Source: Catelliglobosispora koreensis DSM 44566
Lineage (GTDB): Bacteria; Actinomycetota; Actinomycetes; Mycobacteriales; Micromonosporaceae
Reading direction: 5' to 3'
Assembly: GCF_000379685.1 (NCBI RefSeq)
Contig: NZ_KB903272.1
Coordinates: 248,624 to 312,623 of the forward strand
Length of the DNA: 64,000 nucleotides
The translations under genes and the position numbers were made by a program. Of this stretch, positions 1-9,736 are shown piece by piece (positions within the stretch are counted from its first letter, which is position 1; each line of letters begins with the position of its first letter). Below the pieces are notes generated by a model. The model was given only the letters and a program-made list of their open reading frames with translations, searched no databases and was not told where the DNA came from.

Positions 1-1341
1 CACACCCGATTGGCTGACAGCGAGTCGCACTACCGGGAACTAGCGCACACCGATCCGCTGACAGGGCTGGCTAACCGGCGCGGTCTGCTCAGGTCGCTAT
101 ACGTCGAGGCAACGAGCGGCGCCTCCTGTGTGCTGCTGACGCTGGACCTTGACGGGTTTAAGAACGTCAATGACCTGCGTGGGCATGACGCTGGTGACGC
201 GGTGCTGATCGAAGTCGGCCAGCGCCTGCGGATGAACCTGCGTCCCGGTGACCTCGCCGCACGCCTGGGCGGGGACGAATTCGCCGTGCTCATGGCGGGA
301 CGTCCCGCTGATGCCGTCAAGGTGGCCGAGCGTCTCCTAGGCGTGCTGCGGCGGCCCTATCACGCCGCTGGCGGCCCGATCTACCTGTCCGCGAGCATGG
401 GCCTGGCCGGCTGCGCCACAGCCGACAGCATCCACTCCTTGCTGCGCAACGCCGACCTTGCTCAGCGGGCCGCCAAGATGCACGGCAAGAACCGTGTCGA
501 GCTTTACGACGAAACGTTCGACCGCACCCTGCGCCGCCGCAGCGCCATCGAGCACGAGATGCGCGACGCGATCGACAAACAGCAGCTGGTACTCGTCTTT
601 CAGCCCGTGGTCGCCCTGCCTTCAGTGCGCCCGGTTGGCGCCGAAGCGCTGTTGCGCTGGAACCACCCCGAGCTAGGAGCGGTGTCGCCGCTGGAGTTCA
701 TCCCGATCGCCGAGGAGACCGGGCACATCGAAGTCCTGGGCGCGTGGGTGCTGCACGAGGCGTGCCGGCAACTGAGCCGCTGGCTCAGCGACGGGCACGA
801 CGTGTGGGTCTCGGTCAACGTCTCGCCACGGGAGCTGCACTCGGCGGAGTATCTGGATCGCGTCCGGGATGTGTTGCGGGCTCACCGCGTACCCCCCTCT
901 AGGTTGGTTTTGGAGGTCACCGAACACGCCGTCGCTGTCGATGTGGATGAGTTCCGGCGGGTCTTGGCTTCTCTTCGCTCGCTTGGGGTGCGGATCGCGC
1001 TCGATGACTTCGGCGCGGGCTATTCCAACCTTGGGGCGCTGCGCGAGATCCCGGTGGATATCCTGAAGATCGACCAGGGTCTGGTCTCCGACGTCGATCT
1101 CGTCGACGTCGCGGTCCGCATCGGCCAGCGGCTCGGGCTTCAGGTCATCGCCGAGGGAATAGCGGATATGTCACATCACAAGCTCGTCGCCTCAACCAGC
1201 TGCCCCTACGGACAGGGCTTCCTGTTCGGCCGGGGCGTGCCTGGAGAGCACTTGGAGGCGATGCTCGTGTCGATGCCACCGCTGCCGGCTCCCGCGATGA
1301 GCAGGAAAGACACGACTGTCCCAACATCCGGGAGCAGTTGA
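1..1341 (+). CDS. GGDEF-EAL c-di-GMP turnover protein (5' partial)
   Basis: The frame is open to the window's left edge, so the start and any sensor domain lie outside; 446 codons are visible. A GGDEF domain comes first, with an intact GGDEF motif (about visible residues 90-94). An RPGD I-site sits exactly five residues before it, the position used for product inhibition. An EAL domain follows with EALLRW, VNVSPREL, LEVTE, LDDFGAGYSN, LKIDQGLV and VIAEGI, so the usual metal and catalytic residues are present. Both synthesis and hydrolysis of cyclic di-GMP look possible. Which one dominates cannot be told from sequence. Family assignment is firm; the input domain is unknown. Confidence 0.95.
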   Translation, partial: HTRLADSESHYRELAHTDPLTGLANRRGLLRSLYVEATSGASCVLLTLDLDGFKNVNDLRGHDAGDAVLIEVGQRLRMNLRPGDLAARLGGDEFAVLMAGRPADAVKVAERLLGVLRRPYHAAGGPIYLSASMGLAGCATADSIHSLLRNADLAQRAAKMHGKNRVELYDETFDRTLRRRSAIEHEMRDAIDKQQLVLVFQPVVALPSVRPVGAEALLRWNHPELGAVSPLEFIPIAEETGHIEVLGAWVLHEACRQLSRWLSDGHDVWVSVNVSPRELHSAEYLDRVRDVLRAHRVPPSRLVLEVTEHAVAVDVDEFRRVLASLRSLGVRIALDDFGAGYSNLGALREIPVDILKIDQGLVSDVDLVDVAVRIGQRLGLQVIAEGIADMSHHKLVASTSCPYGQGFLFGRGVPGEHLEAMLVSMPPLPAPAMSRKDTTVPTSGSS

Positions 1342-1373
1342 CTCATCCGCTGAGATGCGTCAAGCTGGGCAGC

Positions 1374-1409
1374 ATGTCGAGGCGTCCAGCCCCACGAGTA
1401 CTTATTTGA
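1374..1409 (+). CDS. ilvB leader peptide (11 aa, ends Val-Leu-Ile)
   Basis: A short frame reads MSRRPAPRVLI and stops with TGA at 1407-1409. Its last three sense codons are GTA, CTT and ATT: one each for valine, leucine and isoleucine. All three are rare, AT-rich codons in this GC-rich DNA. It ends one base before a perfect hairpin and 31 bases before a terminator hairpin, both ahead of ilvB. This is the arrangement of a ribosome-mediated attenuator sensing branched-chain amino acids. No strong Shine-Dalgarno is seen, so translation may be leaderless. A second frame, ATG at 1355, ends at 1426 and lacks the codon run. Confidence 0.75.
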   Translation: MSRRPAPRVLI

Positions 1410-1438
1410 GCGCGCTCTCCCAGTAATGGAGAGCGCGC
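1410..1438 (+). promoter_or_regulatory. Pause/anti-terminator hairpin of the ilvB leader
   Basis: An 11-bp perfect stem (1410-1420 with 1428-1438) closes a 7-nt loop. It starts directly after the leader peptide stop codon, where a ribosome stalled on or released from the peptide would decide its folding. An upstream GCTGGG (1364-1369) could pair with CCAGCC at 1386-1391 or with CCAGCC at 1438-1443, which is part of the terminator arm. That gives a possible alternative fold. Confidence 0.7.
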
Positions 1439-1440
1439 CA

Positions 1441-1471
1441 GCCCCGTGCCATTTGGCACGAGGGCTTTTTT
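1441..1471 (+). terminator. Intrinsic terminator (attenuator) before ilvB
   Basis: The stem pairs 1441-1450 with 1455-1465 around an ATTT loop, with one bulged A at 1461, and is followed at once by six T residues (1466-1471). It lies 35 bases before the ilvB ATG. Its placement inside the leader, not after a gene, argues for conditional termination of ilvBNC. Confidence 0.85.
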
Positions 1472-1506
1472 GTTGGCTGGGATTCTCTTAGAGGGTGTGA
1501 AGACAG

Positions 1507-3330
1507 ATGACAAAACCGAGTCCCGAGACACTCGCGCATGCCATTGAGAAAAACCGGGCGACCGCGGCGGCGGTCAAGCCCGCGGCAGCCGCCGCTCCAG
1601 TAACCGTCACCGGAGCCCAGAGCCTCGTCAAATCGCTCGAAGCACTCGACGTTGAAGTCATCTTCGGCATCCCAGGCGGGGCGATCCTCCCGGCCTATGA
1701 CCCGCTGTTCGACTCGAAGGTGCGCCACATCCTGGTGCGCCACGAGCAAGGGGCCGGCCACGCCGCGACGGGCTATGCCCAGGCGAGCGGAAAGGTTGGC
1801 GTCTGTATGGCCACCTCCGGCCCGGGCGCGACCAACCTAGTGACCCCGATCGCCGACGCCTACATGGATTCGGTGCCGCTCGTCGCCATCACCGGGCAGG
1901 TTCCCAGCGCCTCGATCGGCTCGGATGCCTTCCAGGAAGCCGATATTCAGGGCATCACGTTGCCGATCACGAAGCACAACTTCTTGGTGCGCACGGGAGC
2001 CGACATCCCGCGCGTGCTAGCCGAAGCGTTCCACCTCGCCTCCACCGGCCGCCCCGGCCCGGTGCTCGTCGACATCCCCAAAGACGTGCTCGCCGGGCAG
2101 ACCACGTTTAGCTGGCCGCCCGTGCTCGACCTGCCGGGCTACCGGCCGACGATGCACCCACACGGCAAGCAGATCCGCGAAGCGGCACGCTTGATTCAAG
2201 CCGCCAAGCGGCCCGTGCTCTACGTGGGCGGCGGTGTGCTGAAGGCTCAGGCGACCTCCGCTTTGCTGGAACTGGCTGAGCTGACCGGGATTCCCGTGGT
2301 GACAACCCTGATGGCCCGCGGCGCCTTCCCCGATTCACACCAGCAGCACCTGGGCATGCCAGGCATGCACGGGACGGTCCCCGCCGTGTATGCCTTGCAG
2401 CGCAGCGATTTGCTGATCGCCCTGGGCGCCCGGTTCGATGACCGCGTGACGGGCAAGCTCGACTCGTTCGCCCCTGACGCACAAGTCATCCACGCCGACA
2501 TCGACCCGGCCGAGATCGGCAAGAACCGTCACGCCGACGTGCCGATCGTGGGCGACGCCAAGCACGTGATCGAAGAACTCATCACCGCTTTGAAAGCCGT
2601 GCCACAACTGTCCTATACGGAGTGGTGGGCCGCGCTAAACGATCTGCTGACGCGCTATCCGATGGGTTATGAGGAGCCGTCCGACGGCACCCTCGCCCCG
2701 CAATACGTCATCTCCAGGCTCGGCGCGATCGCCGGACCAGACGCGATCTACTGCGCCGGCGTGGGCCAGCATCAGATGTGGGCCAGCCAGTTCATCAAAT
2801 ACGAGAAGCCGGCCACCTGGCTTAACTCTGGGGGCCTAGGCACCATGGGGTACGCGGTGCCCGCCGCCATGGGCGCCAAAGTGGCCAAGCCCGACACGGT
2901 CGTGTGGGCCATCGATGGCGACGGCTGCTTCCAGATGACCAACCAGGAGCTCGCGACGTGTGCGCTGGAAGGCATTCCGATCAAGGTGGCCGTCATCAAC
3001 AACGGCAATCTGGGCATGGTGCGCCAGTGGCAGACGCTGTTCTACAACGAGCGTTACTCCAACACCGACCTCGGCACGCACAAACACCGCATCCCTGACT
3101 TCGTCAAGCTCGCCGAAGCCTTGGGCTGCATAGGTTTGCGCTGCGAGTCAGCGTCCGATGTGGACGCCACCATCAAGGCGGCGATGGAAATCAATGACGC
3201 CCCGGTGGTTATCGATTTCGTTGTGGGCAAGGACGCGATGGTGTGGCCCATGGTCGCGGCCGGCACGAGCAACGATGAGATCATGTTCGCCCGGGGCGTG
3301 CGCCCCGTCTTCGACGAGGACGACCTGTAG
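1507..3330 (+). CDS. ilvB: Acetolactate synthase, large catalytic subunit
   Basis: Condenses two pyruvates, or pyruvate and 2-ketobutyrate, in the first common step of Val/Leu/Ile synthesis. It uses thiamine diphosphate, Mg2+ and FAD. The 607-residue protein shows the three-domain ThDP fold: [14 protein letters not shown] with the catalytic Glu near residue 82, ATSGPGATN, and the C-terminal ThDP motif [12 protein letters not shown]...NN near residues 469-498. About 35 Ala/Thr-rich residues precede the conserved start, as in other actinobacterial IlvB. It is followed 2 bases later by ilvN, so the two are translationally close. The leader peptide and attenuator upstream suggest control by branched-chain amino acid supply. 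Confidence 0.97.
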   Translation: MTKPSPETLAHAIEKNRATAAAVKPAAAAAPVTVTGAQSLVKSLEALDVEVIFGIPGGAILPAYDPLFDSKVRHILVRHEQGAGHAATGYAQASGKVGVCMATSGPGATNLVTPIADAYMDSVPLVAITGQVPSASIGSDAFQEADIQGITLPITKHNFLVRTGADIPRVLAEAFHLASTGRPGPVLVDIPKDVLAGQTTFSWPPVLDLPGYRPTMHPHGKQIREAARLIQAAKRPVLYVGGGVLKAQATSALLELAELTGIPVVTTLMARGAFPDSHQQHLGMPGMHGTVPAVYALQRSDLLIALGARFDDRVTGKLDSFAPDAQVIHADIDPAEIGKNRHADVPIVGDAKHVIEELITALKAVPQLSYTEWWAALNDLLTRYPMGYEEPSDGTLAPQYVISRLGAIAGPDAIYCAGVGQHQMWASQFIKYEKPATWLNSGGLGTMGYAVPAAMGAKVAKPDTVVWAIDGDGCFQMTNQELATCALEGIPIKVAVINNGNLGMVRQWQTLFYNERYSNTDLGTHKHRIPDFVKLAEALGCIGLRCESASDVDATIKAAMEINDAPVVIDFVVGKDAMVWPMVAAGTSNDEIMFARGVRPVFDEDDL

Positions 3331-3332
3331 CC

Positions 3333-3854
3333 ATGGCTAAGCACACACTTTCTGTTCTGGTGGAAAACAAGCCCGGTGTGCTGGCCCGGGTGGCCGGGTT
3401 GTTCTCCCGGCGCGGGTTCAACATCGACTCGCTGGCGGTGGGGGAGACGGAGCACCCCGAGGTCTCCCGGATCACCGTCGTCGTCAACGCTGAGGACCAG
3501 CCGCTGGAGCAGGTCACCAAGCAGCTCAATAAGCTCGTCAACGTGCTGAAGATCGTTGAGCTGGAACCCGCCAGCTCAGTGCAGCGGGAACTGCTGCTGG
3601 TCAAGGTGCGGGCGGACCGTCCCGTGCGCTCGCAGGTCCTGGAGACGGTCCAGCTGTTCCGCGCCCGGGTGGTCGATGTCGCTCCCGACGCGCTGACGAT
3701 CGAAGCCACGGGCACGGCTGAGAAACTCGACGCGCTTCTGCGCGATCTAGAACCGTATGGAATCAAGGAAATGGTGCAGTCCGGCCTGGTCGCTATCGGC
3801 CGGGGTTCGCGGGCCATCACCGCAAGTCCCGCTCTGCGTGTTGCAGCTGCTTAA
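3333..3854 (+). CDS. ilvN: Acetolactate synthase, small regulatory subunit
   Basis: A 173-residue ACT-domain subunit that binds IlvB, raises its activity and gives valine feedback inhibition. The N-terminal ACT fold begins with HTLSVLVENKPGVLARVAGL and continues through FNIDSLAVGETEHPEVSRIT; the C-terminal ALS_ss_C domain follows. Length is normal for the family. The ATG lies 2 bases after the ilvB stop. ilvC follows after 21 bases with a GGAAG ribosome site, so the three genes form one operon. Confidence 0.97.
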   Translation: MAKHTLSVLVENKPGVLARVAGLFSRRGFNIDSLAVGETEHPEVSRITVVVNAEDQPLEQVTKQLNKLVNVLKIVELEPASSVQRELLLVKVRADRPVRSQVLETVQLFRARVVDVAPDALTIEATGTAEKLDALLRDLEPYGIKEMVQSGLVAIGRGSRAITASPALRVAAA

Positions 3855-4886
<1,032 letters not shown>

Positions 4887-4907
4887 AAACCGAATAGGTA
4901 GAAAGAA

Positions 4908-4944
4908 GAAGCCGTGTCTAAGGTGACCCCTTAGGCACGGCTTC
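4908..4944 (+). terminator. Hairpin terminator after ilvC
   Basis: A 16-bp stem (4908-4923 with 4929-4944, one G-U pair) closes a 5-nt loop. There is no T tract, which is common for actinobacterial terminators. Confidence 0.75.
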
Positions 4945-5021
4945 ACTACTTTGAGTAGTTAACAGAGATTTCTCAGCTTTAGGGGCGAACAGATACTCAA
5001 CCTTTCGGGTACCTTCCAGCC

Positions 5022-6236
5022 ATGCGTCTGGAGTATCCGTACCGCACCGAACGATTCGGCGCCGTTCGTATTCACGAACTACAGCGCGTAATCGAAATCG
5101 ACTGTGGCACGCAGACCTACGATGATCAACTTGGCCCGTCGCGGATCATTTCCCGCGACACGATCCGGGATATCGAAAAGGATCTAGTCATCGTAGTGCC
5201 GTGCATGAACGAGCCACGCCGCGTCATCGAGGGCGTGCTCTCCGGAATTCCCCACGACTGCCTGATCGTCCTGGTGTCCAATAGCGACCGATCGCCCGTC
5301 GACCGCTATGACATGGAGATCGGTGCCCTGGAGCAGTTCTGCCGGTTAGCCGACCGCGCGGCGTTGGCCGTGCATCAACGCGACCCCGGCCTGGCGTCAT
5401 CCCTCAAAGCGGCCGGAATGCCCGAGCTGCTTGACGAAGAGGGCCTGGTGCACAACGGCAAAGGTGAGGCGATGCTCGTCGGCATGGCTCTGGCGGCCAT
5501 GACCGGGCGCAAGTACGTCGGCTACATAGACGCCGACAATTACATTCCCGGTGCCGTGCACGAATACTGCAAGGTGTACGCCGCCGGCCTGGCCATGGTG
5601 AACAGTCCATACCGGATGGTCCGGATCAGCTGGCACTCCAAGCCAAAGGTGCGCGACAGCAGACTGTTCTTCAGCCGACGGGGCCGCAGCTCCGAGATCA
5701 CCAATGAATACCTCAACCGGCTGCTCGCCGAATACTCCGGTTTCGGCACCGAGGCTGTGGTCACCGGCAACGCGGGCGAACACGCTCTAAGCCTGGAGTT
5801 AGGCCTGAAAATGCGTATGGCCGGCGGCTTCGCCATCGAGCCATTCCAGTTTGTCGAGCTGTTCGAACAGTTCGGCGGGGTGCTGCCAGCGCCCGACACC
5901 GACGTCATGACTTCGGGGGTCGAAGTCCTGCAAGTTGAGAGCCGCAACCCGCATTTCCACGACAACAAGGGCGACGATCACGTCGTGTCGATGCGCACAC
6001 AGGCGCTCAATGTGATCTACCACTCCAGTATTTGCCCGCCGTCGCTGCGCGAGGAGATTATGGAATTCCTGTCCGCCAAGGAGCCTCCGCGAGAGCGGGT
6101 CTACCCGGCGGTGGGAACGCTAGCCTTCGATCGGCTATATGACGGCATCACGTCCGAAGCGGAGACCTTCCGCCAGGTCGTGCAACGTTTGCCGGCTCGC
6201 GTGCGCACCGTCACACCGATGCATCGCGCGACTTGA
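5022..6236 (+). CDS. mpgS: Mannosyl-3-phosphoglycerate synthase (GT55 family)
   Basis: Expected to transfer mannose from GDP-mannose to 3-phosphoglycerate, making the precursor of the compatible solute mannosylglycerate. The 404-residue protein follows the GT55 pattern end to end: ERFGAVRIHELQ at the N-terminus, VVPCMNEP, VSNSDRS, HQRDPGLA, GKGEAMLVG, the DXD-type metal site YIDADNYIPGAV (D170, D172), KPKV, EITNEYLN, VTGNAGEHA and NPHFHDNKGDDHV. It is not the GpgS (GT81) type that is usual in actinomycetes. No MpgP phosphatase lies nearby, although SerA, which uses the same 3-phosphoglycerate, is next door. There is no Shine-Dalgarno; TACCTT at 5010-5015, six bases before the ATG, suggests a leaderless transcript. 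Confidence 0.88.
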   Translation: MRLEYPYRTERFGAVRIHELQRVIEIDCGTQTYDDQLGPSRIISRDTIRDIEKDLVIVVPCMNEPRRVIEGVLSGIPHDCLIVLVSNSDRSPVDRYDMEIGALEQFCRLADRAALAVHQRDPGLASSLKAAGMPELLDEEGLVHNGKGEAMLVGMALAAMTGRKYVGYIDADNYIPGAVHEYCKVYAAGLAMVNSPYRMVRISWHSKPKVRDSRLFFSRRGRSSEITNEYLNRLLAEYSGFGTEAVVTGNAGEHALSLELGLKMRMAGGFAIEPFQFVELFEQFGGVLPAPDTDVMTSGVEVLQVESRNPHFHDNKGDDHVVSMRTQALNVIYHSSICPPSLREEIMEFLSAKEPPRERVYPAVGTLAFDRLYDGITSEAETFRQVVQRLPARVRTVTPMHRAT

Positions 6237-6314
6237 GCAGCGCGTTCGCTACGATCCCCAGAATAGGGCGCGGCGCGGCGCTTTCATTCAGCACCTTCTA
6301 CGTGAGGCAAGACT

Positions 6315-7913
6315 GTGACTCCCGTTGTGCTCATTACTGAAGAACTGGCCCCGGCAGCACTCGACGTGCTGGCAAACGACTTTGACGTGCGTCACGTCGA
6401 CGGCACCGACCGGGTTGCGCTCTTGTCCGCCCTGTCCGAAGCCGACGCGGTGATCGTGCGCAGTGCCACCCAGATCGACGCTGAGGCGATCGCGGCCGCC
6501 CCGCGGCTCAAGGTCGTCGCCCGGGCCGGAGTCGGGCTCGACAACGTCGCGGTCCCCGCCGCGACCGCTCGTGGTGTCATGGTCGTGAACGCGCCCACCT
6601 CCAACATCGTTTCAGCTGCCGAGCAGGCCCTCGCCCTGCTGCTCGCCGTCGCCCGCAACACCGCTTCGGCCAGCAGCGCGCTCAAGAACGGCGAGTGGAA
6701 GCGGTCTAAGTACACCGGTGTCGAGATCCAGGGCAAAACCGTTGGTGTCATTGGCCTTGGCCGCATCGGCATCCTGTTCGCGCAGCGGATCGCCGCCTTT
6801 GGCACCCGCCTGATCGCTTACGACCCCTACATTCAGCCCGCTCGGGCGGCACAGCTCGGGGTGCGGCTCGTCGGCCTCGAAGAACTGCTCCGCGAGAGTG
6901 ACTTCATCTCGATCCACCTGCCGAAGACGGCTGAGACCGCGGGCCTCATCGGCACCAAGGAACTTCAGCTCGTCAAGCCGGAAGTCCGGATCATCAACGC
7001 CGCACGGGGCGGTCTGATCGACGAGGCCGCACTGGCCGAGGCGCTAGCCGAAGGCCGGGTAGCAGGCGTAGGCGTCGACGTTTACGCCAAAGAACCCTGC
7101 GTCGACTCCCCGCTGTTCAAATTCGACAATGTCGTGGCCACGCCCCACCTCGGAGCGTCCACAAACGAGGCTCAGGACAAGGCCGGCCTCGCTGTCGCCA
7201 AGAGCGTGAAGCTCGCGCTGCAAGGCGAGTTCGTGCCCGACGCGGTCAACGTCCAGGCCGGTGGCGTTGTCGCCGAAGAGGTGCGGCCGCTGCTGCCGCT
7301 GGCCGAGAAGCTAGGCAAGGTCTTCACGGCCGTCGCGGGTGGCGTCGCCGCCAGCGTCACGGTCGACGTGCGCGGTGTGCCGCAGGACGTTTCCGTGCTG
7401 AAACTGGCTGCCACCAAGGGACTGTTCGCCTCGATCGTCGAGGAGCAGGTGACCTACGTCAACGCACCGCTGCTCGCCGCCGACCGTGGCGTTGAGGTTG
7501 ACCTCGTCGTCACCAAGGAGGGCGAGGACAGCAAGACCAGCCTGGTGACGATCCGGGGCGCGCTGCCCGACGGCCGCACGGTTTCGGTCTCCGGTTCCGT
7601 GGTCACGCACGGCATCCGTGAGCAGCTCAAGCTCACCGAGATCGATGGTTTCGACCTCGAGCTCGACGCTGAGGGCGTGCTGCTGTTCTTCCGCTACACG
7701 GACCGTCCGGGTGTGGTTGGCGCGGTCGGAACGATCCTTGGTGAGGCTGGTGTCAACATCGGCGCCATGACCGTGGCTCGCCGGGAAGCCGGTGGTGAGG
7801 CTCTGATGACGCTCACCGTCGACTCGCCGGTGCAGGCCGACCTGCTGGCCGTCGCGGCCACGGGCATCGGCGCGACCGCGGCCACCACCGTGGACCTGAC
7901 CGACGACATCTGA
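6315..7913 (+). CDS. serA: D-3-phosphoglycerate dehydrogenase, long ACT form
   Basis: First step of serine synthesis: NAD-dependent oxidation of 3-phosphoglycerate to 3-phosphohydroxypyruvate. The 532 residues match the actinobacterial type with an extra intervening domain before the C-terminal ACT domain. Seen are GLGRIG at 147-152, NAARGGLIDE with the catalytic-region Arg, and the Glu-His relay ending in TPHLGAST. The ACT domain begins near LLFFRYTDRPGVVGAVGT and is the expected serine-binding site. Start GTG with GAGG seven bases ahead. It follows mpgS by 78 bases and has its own terminator after it. Confidence 0.96.
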   Translation: MTPVVLITEELAPAALDVLANDFDVRHVDGTDRVALLSALSEADAVIVRSATQIDAEAIAAAPRLKVVARAGVGLDNVAVPAATARGVMVVNAPTSNIVSAAEQALALLLAVARNTASASSALKNGEWKRSKYTGVEIQGKTVGVIGLGRIGILFAQRIAAFGTRLIAYDPYIQPARAAQLGVRLVGLEELLRESDFISIHLPKTAETAGLIGTKELQLVKPEVRIINAARGGLIDEAALAEALAEGRVAGVGVDVYAKEPCVDSPLFKFDNVVATPHLGASTNEAQDKAGLAVAKSVKLALQGEFVPDAVNVQAGGVVAEEVRPLLPLAEKLGKVFTAVAGGVAASVTVDVRGVPQDVSVLKLAATKGLFASIVEEQVTYVNAPLLAADRGVEVDLVVTKEGEDSKTSLVTIRGALPDGRTVSVSGSVVTHGIREQLKLTEIDGFDLELDAEGVLLFFRYTDRPGVVGAVGTILGEAGVNIGAMTVARREAGGEALMTLTVDSPVQADLLAVAATGIGATAATTVDLTDDI

Positions 7914-7927
7914 TCCATTTGCTCCAC

Positions 7928-7962
7928 AACGGCGCCCGGCTTGCTTAAGCCAGGGCGCCGTT
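7928..7962 (+). terminator. Hairpin terminator after serA
   Basis: The outer stem pairs 7928-7937 with 7953-7962; one bulged A and an inner 5-bp stem with a 4-base loop complete it, and TTTCC follows. It argues that the GNAT at 7998 is transcribed separately. Confidence 0.75.
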
Positions 7963-7997
7963 TCCATGCGGCGCCGCTGTCCGCAGTGGACAATGAC

Positions 7998-8531
7998 ATG
8001 GTGAGCATCGAGATCACCCCGTTAGGGTTCGAGCACCTCAGGCAGGTGCTTGATCTCGGCTACCGGGTTTTTGACGTCACCGCCAAGCCGTACACGTCGT
8101 GGTCGCTGACGACGATCGCCGAACATCTGGACACACGCGACAGTTCTTGCTGGGTCGCGCTTTCCGAGGGCACGGTCGTCGGATTCGTGCTCGGCTCGAT
8201 GGAGTTCGAGCTGCGCGACGACTGGGCCTATCTGGAGTGGATCGCGGTTGACCCGGATCATCAGGGCAAGGGGATCGCGCGCCGCCTCGTGGATGTCTGC
8301 TGCGATGGGCTTTTCAGCGCTGGGGCGAGCCGTGTCGTGACCGACGTTGAGGGTTCCAATACGGCCAGCGCGACATTGATGACGCGCAGCGGGTTCGCTC
8401 CCGCCGTGACGGTCACGCTTTTCGTACGCCCGAATCCCTCGCACGTCGACACCGTGAAGTCCATGGCGGCGCTGCCCAAACGCCCGTTAATCCGGTCAGG
8501 TCGCCTGGTCGGGGACAATCGCCAGCCGTAA
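7998..8531 (+). CDS. GNAT family N-acetyltransferase
   Basis: A 177-residue GCN5-type acetyltransferase with the acetyl-CoA site [15 protein letters not shown] (motif A, QGKGIA) and a motif B region near [14 protein letters not shown]. The substrate is not predictable. An upstream TTG would put the N-terminus inside the serA terminator, so ATG 7998 or GTG 8001 is preferred. GACAAT at 7989-7994 sits six bases before the GTG and could serve as a -10 for a leaderless message. leuB follows after about 60 bases. Confidence 0.8.
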   Translation: MVSIEITPLGFEHLRQVLDLGYRVFDVTAKPYTSWSLTTIAEHLDTRDSSCWVALSEGTVVGFVLGSMEFELRDDWAYLEWIAVDPDHQGKGIARRLVDVCCDGLFSAGASRVVTDVEGSNTASATLMTRSGFAPAVTVTLFVRPNPSHVDTVKSMAALPKRPLIRSGRLVGDNRQP

Positions 8532-8592
8532 GCGTGTCCACTATGTGGGCCAAACTTACCGCTTACTAAGACGGCCGCTTAAGGTTGTCCGC

Positions 8593-9621
8593 GTGACAAG
8601 TATCGCGGTGGTTGGCGGAGACGGAATCGGCACCGAAGTCGTGGCCGAGGGCTTGAAGGTCCTTAACGCGGTTTCCGAGGGTGTTGAGCTGACTCACTAC
8701 GATCTTGGGGCGGCCCGCTACAACCGCACGGGTGAAATCCTTCCCGATTCTGTGCGCGATGAACTCGCGAGGCACGACGCGATTCTGCTCGGCGCGGTGG
8801 GCGACCCGAGCGTCCCGCCGGGCGTGCTCGAGCGCGGCCTCCTGCTGAAACTAAGATTCGACTTCGACCAATACGTCAACCTGCGCCCCTCGCGGCTGTG
8901 GCCCGGAACCAGTGGCCCGCTGGCCAACGTGAAGCCGGGCGAGATCGACTTCGTGGTCGTGCGTGAGGGCACTGAAGGGCTCTACACCGGCGCCGGCGGC
9001 AGCCTGCACAAGGGCACGGCCGCTGAGATCGCGACCGAGGAGAGCCTCAACACGCGTTATGGCGTGGAGCGGGTCATCCGCGACGCCTTCGCGCGAGCAC
9101 GGCAAAGAGAGCGCCGCAAGGTCACGATGGTCCACAAGACCAACGTGCTGACGCACGCCGGTGGGCTCTGGGCACGCACCTTCACCGAGGTGGCCGCCGA
9201 GTTCGCCGATGTCGCGACCGAATACCAGCATGTCGACGCGGCGGCGATGTTCATGGTGACCAACCCGCAGCGCTACGACGTGATCGTGACGGACAACCTG
9301 TTCGGCGACATCCTGACCGACATCGCGGCCGCGGTGACCGGTGGCATTGGCCTGGCGGCCAGCGGATGCATCAACCCGAGCGGTGACTTCCCGTCGATGT
9401 TCGAGCCGGTGCACGGTTCCGCGCCGGACATCGCGGGCCAGGGCAAGGCTGACCCCATCGCGGCGATCCTGTCGGTCGCCCTGTGCCTTGACCACCTCAA
9501 CCAGCCTGAAGCCGCTCACAAGGTGCGTGAGGCTGTCGCTACCGAGCTTTCCAGCCGGAACCCGGGTGACCCGGTTCGCACGGCTGAGGTAGGCGATCGC
9601 GTAGCCGTACTCGTCAGTTAG
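8593..9621 (+). CDS. leuB: 3-isopropylmalate dehydrogenase
   Basis: Oxidatively decarboxylates 3-isopropylmalate to 2-ketoisocaproate with NAD+ in leucine synthesis. The 342-residue protein has the beta-decarboxylating dehydrogenase features: [11 protein letters not shown], the substrate Arg region [41 protein letters not shown] with the catalytic Lys, and the Mg-binding [12 protein letters not shown]. The start chosen is GTG 8593, eight bases after AAGG; a longer frame from 8545 adds an unconserved N-terminus. leuCD lie far away at 43998-45994, so the leucine genes are split. Confidence 0.95.
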   Translation: MTSIAVVGGDGIGTEVVAEGLKVLNAVSEGVELTHYDLGAARYNRTGEILPDSVRDELARHDAILLGAVGDPSVPPGVLERGLLLKLRFDFDQYVNLRPSRLWPGTSGPLANVKPGEIDFVVVREGTEGLYTGAGGSLHKGTAAEIATEESLNTRYGVERVIRDAFARARQRERRKVTMVHKTNVLTHAGGLWARTFTEVAAEFADVATEYQHVDAAAMFMVTNPQRYDVIVTDNLFGDILTDIAAAVTGGIGLAASGCINPSGDFPSMFEPVHGSAPDIAGQGKADPIAAILSVALCLDHLNQPEAAHKVREAVATELSSRNPGDPVRTAEVGDRVAVLVS

Positions 9622-9634
9622 TCAACCCCGTGGA

Positions 9635-9657
9635 CCCAGCCACGTGGGGTGGCTGGG
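9635..9657 (+). terminator. Short hairpin between leuB and ilvE
   Basis: A perfect 9-bp stem (9635-9643 with 9649-9657) closes a 5-base loop, with no T tract. It is a weak terminator or processing site. Confidence 0.5.
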
Positions 9658-9736
9658 CAATCATGCGCAGTACACCCTCGGCGGGTTTAGGGGTAAGTTT
9701 TTCCCAGCCAATGAGATACCCGGGAGGGCAGCGCGC

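Noticed and set aside
1355-1426. 23-codon frame as the ilvB leader peptide
   Set aside because: It has no branched-chain codon run and its stop falls inside the hairpin loop; the 1374 frame fits attenuation better.
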